Below are positions 1-5,461 of a stretch of DNA of 5,461 bases, piece after piece. Position 1 is the stretch's first letter. Each line of letters starts with the position of its first letter. The DNA lies in assembly GCA_020859645.1 (NCBI GenBank), contig JAJBVU010000303.1:1-5461 (forward strand), written 5' to 3'. The DNA is from Eubacterium sp. (GTDB lineage: Bacteria > Bacillota > Clostridia > Lachnospirales > CAG-274). The position numbers and the translations under genes were made by a program. The notes under the pieces are model-generated. The model saw only the letters and a program-made list of their open reading frames with translations, was not told the DNA's origin and made no database searches.

Positions 1-24
1 TTAATAATTATAAACATCTTTAAT

Positions 25-29
25 AGGAG
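25..29 (+). promoter_or_regulatory. Ribosome binding site of the LCP-family gene
   Basis: AGGAG lies 9 bases before the ATG at 39 and matches the core of the Shine-Dalgarno sequence. It fixes the start of the 942-residue protein. The bases before it (1-24) are very A/T-rich and include TATAAA at 9-14, which could be a -10 element, but any -35 would lie outside the window, so I call no promoter. Confidence 0.85.
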
Positions 30-38
30 ACAGAAAAA

Positions 39-2867
39 ATGCGAGGAAACAAAGGCAGACGCAATGTCAGAAAAAAGAAAAAATCGGGAGTTAAAAACTC
101 CTTCAAGTTTATATCCATAATTCTTGTAATGCTCTTAATCTATATTATAGGTATGGGTGTTTGGTTCGGTTTTTATATGAAGTCAAAAATCGATGCCAAC
201 AAGCAGATTGCTTCATATGAGCCTTCCGAAGCGGAGCAGAATTTGGATAAGCTTTTGGAAGATACAAACAGCTCACTTGAAGAGCTTACAACAGAGGATG
301 CACAGACGAGCCTTGCACAGGCTGATATTTTAGGCGCCGTTCCCGATAAGACCTTTTTCGGCATATACGGCGTAGACCAAGACGAAGCCCTTTCGGACGT
401 TATAATCGTTGCCTGCTTCGACAAAAACACAGGCAAGATTAATGCCCTTTCAATTCCCAGAGACACCTATGTCACTTTAAGCGACTCTCTCTATAACGAA
501 ATGAAAGCCGCAGGTCACTATGCCCCAAAAACTATGAAGATAAACGCCGTTCACTCCTGGGCAGGTGAGGACGGAGACAAGTTCTTAACCGAAGAGCTTG
601 AAGAAATGCTGGGCATTCCCCAAATTTCCTATTATATAACAATAAATGTTGAAGCATTCCAAAAAATTGTCGATGACATCGGCGGCATAACCGTTGATGT
701 GCCTCAGAATATGTATTATACCGATGCCACACAGGATCTTTATATCGACCTTAAGGCAGGGCTTCAAACCCTCGACGGCTATCAGGCTATGGGGCTTGTT
801 CGTTTCAGACAGTATACAAACGGCGATGTAGACAGAGTTCAGGTTCAGCAGCTTTTCTTAAACGCACTTTTGGAACAGGCTCTTTCCACAGAGACAATTC
901 TCAAAAACATAAACAACTATGTTGAGACATTTTTAACCTATGTTAAAACAAATATGACTGTTACGGATGCATTGAAATATACGCCTTTCTTCCCTGTTTT
1001 AAACTCCGACAGCTTGGTTATGGCGACCCTCCCCGGCGGTTTAAGATCCGGCGACAGCGGATATTTCATAAATTCCGACTATACTCAAAGGCTTGTAGAT
1101 ATTCTCTTTTATGACGGCGACGGAGACCCCGACGATTACAGCGGACTTTCATGGGGCGGAACAACCTCCGACTCAGCCGAAGCGGTAGCAACCCATGAGG
1201 ACCGTGACCTTGACGAGGTTGACAACGGAAATGCTATTGAAAGCTCAATTGACTATGAAGAGCTTGCCCGTCTTAACGACAAAGACCAGTATTATCAGAA
1301 AATAAAGGATATTATAGCCGACTACCCCGACCCATCTGACGAGTCTAAAGAGGTTATTGCGGACTACATCGAGTTTGTGGTTTCATCCTATTGCGTAAGA
1401 GCCTATTATGCGGAAGAAAACACTGCGGTTGTAAACGCCGAAAAGCTTTCCGGCTTTAACACCGAGGTCAAAAGCACAGCCGATGAAATGGTGGCTATGT
1501 TCAGAGAAGCGAATATAGGGCTTTTGAGAGACGTTCTGCCTACGGCAAGAGTCGATATTTCCTCATTCGACTATGACGAGCCTATAAAGATAGTAATCGA
1601 AAAGGATGCTTTGGATGAGCTGACCGACGCCAACAGACTGACTGTTTTGGTTGGTGACAATCTCCATATAGTTCAGGCTCAAAGAACCGATCTTGAAACA
1701 ATTTTTGAGAAATATGATGTTCTTGAAATAACCTTCTCAGAAACGACAAACGGCTATACAATAAGCTTTGCAGACGAAAACGGCAATTCTGTTTCAGACT
1801 TGCCTGCTCCCGTATATTTCGGCTTCTATTCATCTTATCAGACACCTGCCTGCTATTTGACAACAGACTATTCTGTTGAAAACATAGGCGGAAGATATGA
1901 CGGAAACAACAAAATTCTCCTTTTTGCAGCCACCGAATCCGGCAATTATCAAATTCAGGACGTAACAACCTCTTACAGCGCCCTTGAACACTACGGCGAA
2001 GCAAAGAAGCAGAGAATTACAAGCTTCCTTACAAGGGGCTATATTGCAACAGACGATTTGGATATTGAAAGAACCGTCACAAGGTCTGAGTTCTTCACAG
2101 TTCTTGACAAAATGACTAATAAGGACACTCAGGAGCTTTTGGCTGACCTTAATATTGCAAGCGATGAAGAAAATCTCACAACAGGTGAGCTTTTAGCCTC
2201 CTGCGGAACTCTTCTTAACAAGATTAAGAGAAACTATTATCCCGAGAACACAGACTATTATTTAGGTATTTATAACATCTATGACAACAAAGACGAATAT
2301 GACAAGCCTGTGGCTTTGGCTATAAGCTGCGACCTTGTAAGCTTTAAGGGCGACAGTCTCCTTTGCAGCGGTGAAACAACCCTGGGAGATATGCTGAATG
2401 TTCTTTCAAATATGTATAATCTTCTTTCAACCACTGCAACTGCAGAATATAACTTTGTTGTGACAGAGGTTCCCGAAGAGCCTGTTGAAGCCGTTGCCTC
2501 AAGTCTCGGTCTTAACGAGGATGCCATTTTTGCTATAATTGTGCTGTCAGCTTTCGGTCTTGCAGCCCTTCTCATAATCGTTGTTCTTATATCTCTTAAT
2601 GTAAAGGCAAGAAAAGCTCAAAGAGCCGAGGAAGAGCGCAGAATGGCGAGAAAAGCCGCTTATTACAGAAGATATTATGAGGACGAAAACGGCTCTGTAA
2701 AAGAATATTATGAATACGACGACGGCTCATACGATGAAGAATATGATGATGAAGACGATGAATATTACGATGAGGATGAGGACGGTTCATATGAAGAATA
2801 TTATGATGACGAAGATGAAGAATATGAAGATGAAGAGCCGGACGATGATGACGATGATGAAAAATAA
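39..2867 (+). CDS. Large LytR-CpsA-Psr (LCP) family wall-polymer transferase with SLH-like region and acidic tail
   Basis: LCP enzymes move a lipid-linked glycopolymer (teichoic acid, capsule or secondary wall polymer) onto peptidoglycan outside the membrane. Seen here: a basic N-terminus (10 Arg/Lys in residues 1-20); a membrane helix at about 24-46; the LCP domain at about 106-282, with GVD (111-113), IPRD (R141, D142) and a distal cluster R255, R257, D263, R266, Q270 that matches the family's phosphate-binding residues; and usual LCP C-terminal flanking sequence to about 358. Residues 360-500 are a linker I do not recognise. Residues 503-642 look like a beta-sandwich and 651-798 like degenerate SLH repeats. 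A second membrane helix spans about 829-852, then Arg/Lys-rich sequence and a tail with 40 Asp/Glu in the last 62 residues. At 942 residues it is about two to three times the usual LCP length. The predicted topology puts both ends in the cytoplasm. It is closed by its own terminator, so it is probably the last or only gene of its unit. The family call is firm; the exact polymer is unknown. Confidence 0.95.
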   Translation: MRGNKGRRNVRKKKKSGVKNSFKFISIILVMLLIYIIGMGVWFGFYMKSKIDANKQIASYEPSEAEQNLDKLLEDTNSSLEELTTEDAQTSLAQADILGAVPDKTFFGIYGVDQDEALSDVIIVACFDKNTGKINALSIPRDTYVTLSDSLYNEMKAAGHYAPKTMKINAVHSWAGEDGDKFLTEELEEMLGIPQISYYITINVEAFQKIVDDIGGITVDVPQNMYYTDATQDLYIDLKAGLQTLDGYQAMGLVRFRQYTNGDVDRVQVQQLFLNALLEQALSTETILKNINNYVETFLTYVKTNMTVTDALKYTPFFPVLNSDSLVMATLPGGLRSGDSGYFINSDYTQRLVDILFYDGDGDPDDYSGLSWGGTTSDSAEAVATHEDRDLDEVDNGNAIESSIDYEELARLNDKDQYYQKIKDIIADYPDPSDESKEVIADYIEFVVSSYCVRAYYAEENTAVVNAEKLSGFNTEVKSTADEMVAMFREANIGLLRDVLPTARVDISSFDYDEPIKIVIEKDALDELTDANRLTVLVGDNLHIVQAQRTDLETIFEKYDVLEITFSETTNGYTISFADENGNSVSDLPAPVYFGFYSSYQTPACYLTTDYSVENIGGRYDGNNKILLFAATESGNYQIQDVTTSYSALEHYGEAKKQRITSFLTRGYIATDDLDIERTVTRSEFFTVLDKMTNKDTQELLADLNIASDEENLTTGELLASCGTLLNKIKRNYYPENTDYYLGIYNIYDNKDEYDKPVALAISCDLVSFKGDSLLCSGETTLGDMLNVLSNMYNLLSTTATAEYNFVVTEVPEEPVEAVASSLGLNEDAIFAIIVLSAFGLAALLIIVVLISLNVKARKAQRAEEERRMARKAAYYRRYYEDENGSVKEYYEYDDGSYDEEYDDEDDEYYDEDEDGSYEEYYDDEDEEYEDEEPDDDDDDEK
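354..884 (+). other. LCP catalytic domain (residues about 106-282)
   Basis: The segment runs from FFGIYGVD to the helix after the RFRQY...GDVDR block. Conserved landmarks appear in family order: GVD, SD (119-120), SIPRD (138-142), KINAVHSW (167-174), the helix ending in LGI (191-193), DDIGGITVDVP (212-222), RFRQY (255-259) and GDVDR (262-266). All the charged residues expected for pyrophosphate and metal binding seem present, so I predict an active enzyme. Boundaries are by eye. Confidence 0.9.
1545..1964 (+). other. Putative extracellular beta-domain of the kind that precedes SLH repeats (residues about 503-642)
   Basis: Alternating hydrophobic strands include residues 515-520, 534-538, 543-547 and 561-567, then YTISF (573-577), a Pro-rich PAPVYFGFY stretch (589-597), and GGRYDGNNKILLF (617-629) followed by SGNYQI (634-639). 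In clostridial surface proteins a beta-domain often ends with a similar 'yd...g.v.F.t...s.Y.i' signature directly before the SLH repeats. The match is recognised from memory, not from a profile search. Confidence 0.5.
1989..2432 (+). other. Putative degenerate S-layer-homology (SLH) region (residues about 651-798)
   Basis: Three segments resemble SLH units. In the first, RITSFLTRGYI (659-669) is followed by TVTRSEFFTVLDKM (679-692), which closely fits the SLH pattern of a helix, 'rGyi', a loop, then 'TRaEF..lL.r'. The second, about 695-729, contains LTTGELLASCGTLLNKI. The third, about 765-797, contains SGETTLGDMLNVLSNMYNLL. Units two and three lack the TRAE motif and most conserved loop residues, so the triad is diverged. 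SLH domains normally bind secondary wall polymers; whether this one does is inference. Confidence 0.5.
2718..2837 (+). repeat. Two tandem 60-base units coding a 20-residue Tyr/Asp/Glu repeat
   Basis: Residues 894-913 and 914-933 align without gaps with 14 of 20 identities. Each begins with (D/E)DGSY and continues with Tyr set among acidic residues. A partial related unit, ENGSVKEYY (883-891), precedes them. The DNA copies differ at many third positions, so this is an old or selected repeat, not a recent slippage. The repeat lies in the predicted cytoplasmic tail after the second membrane helix and is followed by an Asp run (935-940) and the stop codon. Confidence 0.8.
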
Positions 2868-2879
2868 TTAAGTGATTAT

Positions 2880-2913
2880 AAGGGGTGCGGAGTTATCCGT
2901 ATCCCTTTTCTTT
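2880..2913 (+). terminator. Intrinsic terminator after the LCP gene
   Basis: Arms 2880-2891 and 2896-2907 form a 12-pair stem with two G-U pairs, and the loop is GTTA. The stem runs into TTTTCTTT (2906-2913). It begins 12 bases after the TAA stop at 2865-2867. It separates the LCP gene from the helicase gene, so the latter probably has its own promoter or depends on readthrough. Confidence 0.88.
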
Positions 2914-2941
2914 AACAGAAATATAGTTTATAACAGGCAAC

Positions 2942-2950
2942 AGGCGGTGA
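2942..2950 (+). promoter_or_regulatory. Ribosome binding site of the nuclease-helicase gene
   Basis: AGGCGGTGA matches the extended Shine-Dalgarno sequence AGGAGGTGA at 8 of 9 bases and ends 4 bases before the ATG at 2955. It decides the start: the next in-frame ATG (2988) has no such site and would remove the conserved N-terminal helix. In the 41 bases between the terminator and this site I see TATAAC (2929-2934), but no -35 at a workable distance. Confidence 0.85.
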
Positions 2951-2954
2951 CATT

Positions 2955-5312
2955 ATGATTTATCTGTCAGTGGGAGAGATTTTGGAAATGACCCTGAGAA
3001 GCGGCTCTATCGACTCCCGCTTCACAGGCAAAAAAAGAGCCCTACAGGGAACAAAGCTTCACCAAAGGCTTCAAAAACGCCACAAAAAAGCGGCTAAGGC
3101 TAAAAAGCTTAACTATGAAAGCGAGGTTTCCCTTTCTTACACATTTTCATTTAAAAGCTATGACTTTACCGTTTCGGGCAGAGCCGACGGCTTAATTCGA
3201 ATGAAAAACAAAATTATAATAGAAGAAATTAAGTCCACCGCCATTCCATTGGACGAAATCGATGCCCCAACGGCAAAAAAGCATTTGGCTCAGGCGAAGC
3301 TTTACGCCTATATGTATGCCGAAAAATATCATATTTCGGAATTTGACATATATCTTACCTACTGCTCCCTTAAGGGCGAAGAAAAAAGCCTTAATTTCAG
3401 CTTTACCTATTCCGATTTAAAAGACTTTTTCTATGAAATTATGGAAAGCTTTTATAAGTGGACGGAGAAAAAAGAGGAACTTGACGAAAAATTCAAGGAA
3501 AGCTTGTTAAGCCTTTCCTTTCCCTATCCTAATTTCAGACAGGGGCAAAGAGAGCTTTCAGTAGCGGTTTATAAAACTCTTGTGTCGGAAAAAAAGCTTT
3601 TTGCCTGCGCTCCTACCGGAATAGGAAAGACCCTGGGGGTTATTTTTCCCACACTTAAATATATGGGTACTGCGAAGGGAAAAGACAAGCGGATTTTCTA
3701 CCTAACCTCAAAAAACACCCTTAAGGCTTTGGCTGAAACGGCTCTTTCTATTATGAGGGAAAAGGGGCTGTTTATACTTTCCACAACCTTAACCGCTAAG
3801 GAAAAAATCTGTCTGAATGACGAAACGGTCTGCAATCCGGTAAAATGTCCCTACGCAAAGGGTCACTTTGACAGAGTCAACGACTGCATTTGGGATATTT
3901 TGAACGCCGAAACTGTTATAACTGCGGACACAATAAAAACCTACGCCGAAAGCCACAAGGTCTGCCCCTTTGAGCTTTCTCTTGACCTGACCCTTTTTTC
4001 CCACTTTATAATCTGCGACTACAACTATGCTTTTGACCCCACCGCAAGGCTTGAACGCTTTTTCGAAGCCGACCGAAACGAGGACTATATCGCCTTAATT
4101 GACGAAGCCCACAATCTTCCCTCACGTTCAAGGGATATGTATACAGCGGAATTTAAAAAATCAGAGGTTTTGGCTCTTGTCAGAGGGCTTAAAAACACCG
4201 CTCCGGCTTTAACCCGTTCTTTGCGGAAAATTAATGCATATATGCTTAAGGAAAAGCGGGAAATCGAAAACGAGCTTGTTTCGGACTACAATGACGATAA
4301 GTTTTTGACTCTGCTTTCAAGCTTCACTCAAGCCGCCGAAAGCTGGTTGGAAAAAAATGAGGGCAGCCCTGTCTATGACCAAACGGCAGACCTGTGCTTC
4401 AAAGCCTTAGACTTTCAGAAAATAAGCGAGTTTTTTGACCCTCACTTTTCACTGATAAAGGAAAGCTTCGGCACAGACTTTAAAATAACTGTTTTCTGCA
4501 AGGATTCCTCCGCAATTTTAAAAGAGCTTTCAAAAAGCTTTAAAAGTATGGTTTTTTTCACAGCCACCTTTAAGCCCATAGAATACTTCACCGAAATTTT
4601 AGGGGGAAGCTTCAAAACCGATAACAGAATAGAAATACTTTCCCCCTTTCCGAGGGAAAATCTCTGCGTAATCTGCGACAACTCAATTTCCACACTTTAC
4701 AAAGACAGGGAAAACAGTCTGCGGCCCATTGCCGACCGTATTCACGCAATGACAGCCGCCAAACGGGGCAACTACCTCTGCTTCTTTCCCTCCTACGAAT
4801 ATATGGAGAATGTCTATGAAGCCTACACTGCCCTTTATTCGACTGAAAATACACTGCTTCAGCAGAGAAGCTCAACTGACATCGACAGGACGGAATTTTT
4901 AGAAAGCTTTTCCGAAAGCTCCGCCTTAACGGGTTTCTGTGTTTTAGGGGGCGTGTTTTCCGAAGGTGTTGACCTTAAAGGCTCAAGGCTTATAGGCTGT
5001 GCGGTGATCGGTGTTGGTCTGCCCAAAACGGCAATCCGCCAAAACATTATCAGAAGCTTCTTCGACAATCAGGACAAGGACGGCTTTGCCTATGCCTACG
5101 CCTACCCGGGAATGATTAAAGCCGCCCAAGCCGGAGGCAGAGTTATACGTTCGGAAACAGACAAGGGAGTAGTTCTCCTGTTAGACCGCCGTTTTTCCAC
5201 TCCCTTTTACTCCGCACTTCTCCCCACCCACTGGCGACCGATACAGCTTTTCGGCTCTCAAAGCATAAAACAGGTACTCAATAATTTTTGGAACGAAAAA
5301 GTCCCTCAATGA
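2955..5312 (+). CDS. PD-(D/E)XK nuclease fused to an XPD/DinG-type iron-sulfur DNA helicase
   Basis: Residues 1 to about 170 form a RecB/Cas4-like nuclease. They carry GTKLH (H36), GRADG (D78), EIK (E91, K93) and QAKLY (Q113, Y117), a complete PD-(D/E)XK set with the downstream Q-x3-Y element. A superfamily 2 helicase follows: FRQGQRE (194-200); Walker A APTGIGKT (219-226); DEAH (383-386); FTAT (535-538); motif V GVFSEGVDLKG (666-676); motif VI QAGGRVIR (725-732). Between Walker A and DEAH lie C286, C293, C298 and, in VCPFE, C337. These are the likely 4Fe-4S ligands by analogy with XPD; C311 is an alternative. XPD and DinG relatives unwind DNA 5' to 3' and resolve flaps, R-loops or G-quadruplexes. 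The nuclease replaces the DEDD exonuclease found at the N-terminus of Firmicutes DinG, so I give no dinG symbol. It lies alone between a terminator and a convergent tRNA; its last codons and stop sit inside the tRNA terminator hairpin. Domain calls are firm; the physiological role is unknown. Confidence 0.93.
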   Translation: MIYLSVGEILEMTLRSGSIDSRFTGKKRALQGTKLHQRLQKRHKKAAKAKKLNYESEVSLSYTFSFKSYDFTVSGRADGLIRMKNKIIIEEIKSTAIPLDEIDAPTAKKHLAQAKLYAYMYAEKYHISEFDIYLTYCSLKGEEKSLNFSFTYSDLKDFFYEIMESFYKWTEKKEELDEKFKESLLSLSFPYPNFRQGQRELSVAVYKTLVSEKKLFACAPTGIGKTLGVIFPTLKYMGTAKGKDKRIFYLTSKNTLKALAETALSIMREKGLFILSTTLTAKEKICLNDETVCNPVKCPYAKGHFDRVNDCIWDILNAETVITADTIKTYAESHKVCPFELSLDLTLFSHFIICDYNYAFDPTARLERFFEADRNEDYIALIDEAHNLPSRSRDMYTAEFKKSEVLALVRGLKNTAPALTRSLRKINAYMLKEKREIENELVSDYNDDKFLTLLSSFTQAAESWLEKNEGSPVYDQTADLCFKALDFQKISEFFDPHFSLIKESFGTDFKITVFCKDSSAILKELSKSFKSMVFFTATFKPIEYFTEILGGSFKTDNRIEILSPFPRENLCVICDNSISTLYKDRENSLRPIADRIHAMTAAKRGNYLCFFPSYEYMENVYEAYTALYSTENTLLQQRSSTDIDRTEFLESFSESSALTGFCVLGGVFSEGVDLKGSRLIGCAVIGVGLPKTAIRQNIIRSFFDNQDKDGFAYAYAYPGMIKAAQAGGRVIRSETDKGVVLLLDRRFSTPFYSALLPTHWRPIQLFGSQSIKQVLNNFWNEKVPQ
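3810..3965 (+). other. Iron-sulfur cluster region of the helicase (C286 to C337)
   Basis: The spacing is C-x6-C-x4-C, then 38 residues to C337 in VCPFE, which precedes the CDYNYAFDP block (354-362). In XPD-family helicases the fourth cysteine occupies the equivalent CP-(Y/F) motif just before the next helicase core strand. C311 lies between and could be a spare or alternative ligand. Cluster binding is predicted from pattern only. Confidence 0.75.
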
Positions 5313-5328
5313 AAAATCGAGGGACTTT
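5296..5328 (-). terminator. Terminator of tRNA-Arg, overlapping the helicase 3' end
   Basis: Arms 5298-5307 and 5319-5328 pair perfectly over 10 bases (core GTCCCTC/GAGGGAC) around an 11-base loop. Read on the minus strand, the hairpin starts 2 bases after the tRNA 3' end and ends in TTTTT then CGTT, a short U-tract. On the plus strand only TTT follows the core, so it may work weakly for the helicase too. The helicase TGA stop (5310-5312) lies in the loop. Confidence 0.8.
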
Positions 5329-5330
5329 GC

Positions 5331-5403
5331 TGCACCTTATGGGAATTGAACCCACTGCCTTTCGGTCCGGAGCCGAACGCTCTATCCGGTGAGCTAAAGG
5401 TGC
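5331..5403 (-). tRNA. tRNA-Arg (anticodon CCG)
   Basis: The 73-base cloverleaf has acceptor GCACCTT/AAGGTGC with discriminator A; D-stem GCTC/GAGC with an 8-base loop containing GG; anticodon stem TTCGG/CCGAA with loop CTCCGGA (anticodon CCG at 5368-5370); variable loop AGGCA; and T-stem GTGGG/CCCAT (one G-U pair) with loop TTCAATT. The A of the D-loop after GG fits A20, a known arginine identity base. It decodes only CGG. The 3' CCA is not encoded (GCA follows the discriminator), so it must be added enzymatically. The loop bases C at position 15 and A at position 48 are unusual. Confidence 0.97.
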
Positions 5404-5413
5404 CGACAGTGGT

Positions 5414-5442
5414 ATTATAGCCCAAAAACGGCTGATTGTCAA
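5414..5442 (-). promoter_or_regulatory. Consensus housekeeping promoter of tRNA-Arg
   Basis: On the minus strand TTGACA (5437-5442) and TATAAT (5414-5419) are separated by exactly 17 bases: a perfect match to the sigma-70/sigma-A consensus. The -10 ends 10 bases before the tRNA 5' end, so transcription should start near 5407 and leave a leader of only about 4 bases for RNase P. The remaining bases to 5461 show nothing else I can support. Confidence 0.95.
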
Positions 5443-5461
5443 ACACTTTATTCCCTCAGTC

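Noticed and set aside
1..24. TATAAA at 9-14 as the -10 of the LCP gene promoter
   Set aside because: No -35 can be examined because the window starts too close, and the stretch is uniformly A/T-rich.
173..2790. Several open frames of 60-140 codons on the minus strand inside the LCP gene
   Set aside because: They lie antisense to a clearly coding frame, lack convincing ribosome binding sites, and their translations are low-complexity or unrecognisable (for example a His/Arg-rich shadow of the acidic repeat).
2908..2941. Possible helicase promoter using TATAAC (2929-2934)
   Set aside because: The -10-like hexamer is decent, but the best -35 candidate, TTAACA (2912-2917), is only 11 bases away. 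The T-rich sequence at the proper distance matches the consensus poorly, and the region is simply A/T-rich.
2955..3464. Nuclease domain as a Cas4 of a CRISPR-Cas locus
   Set aside because: It lacks the Cas4 cysteine cluster, is fused to a helicase, and no repeat array or cas gene is visible nearby.
3789..5068. Open frames on the minus strand inside the helicase gene
   Set aside because: They are antisense to conserved helicase motifs, and I recognise no family in them.
5331..5403. tRNA 3' end as an integration site of a mobile element
   Set aside because: No integrase gene or direct repeat of the tRNA 3' end is seen in the window; both neighbouring genes look like ordinary chromosomal genes.

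Overview
The window looks like chromosomal DNA from a low-to-moderate G+C Gram-positive anaerobe, most likely class Clostridia. The grounds are AGGAGG-type ribosome binding sites, AGA-dominated arginine codons, a LytR-CpsA-Psr (LCP) cell-wall enzyme, a helicase of a type I recall from clostridia, and a tRNA gene without an encoded CCA end. The organism call is inference.

Layout: (1) 39-2867 (+) encodes a very large, 942-residue LCP-family protein. It has a basic cytoplasmic N-terminus, one membrane helix, the LCP catalytic domain, a long extracellular region whose second half resembles the beta-domain plus S-layer-homology (SLH) module of clostridial surface proteins, a second membrane helix, and a Tyr/Asp/Glu-rich cytoplasmic tail with an internal 20-residue repeat. 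(2) 2880-2913 is a good intrinsic terminator closing that unit. (3) 2955-5312 (+) encodes a 785-residue fusion of a RecB/Cas4-like PD-(D/E)XK nuclease to an XPD/DinG-type iron-sulfur superfamily 2 helicase. (4) 5331-5403 (-) is tRNA-Arg with anticodon CCG. A consensus promoter drives it (TTGACA, 17 bases, TATAAT), and it is followed by a hairpin terminator whose loop contains the helicase stop codon.

The window holds three separate transcription units rather than one pathway. The LCP protein should join a secondary wall polymer to peptidoglycan at the outer membrane face. The nuclease-helicase should act on DNA in the cytoplasm, probably in repair or processing of branched or flapped substrates. 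The tRNA reads the CGG codon, which I find five times in the helicase gene and not at all in the LCP gene.

There is no gene-free stretch longer than 300 bases. The most distinctive item is the LCP protein's architecture: a wall-polymer transferase joined to what looks like a wall-polymer-binding module, with oppositely charged cytoplasmic ends. No CRISPR array, mobile element or rRNA is visible.
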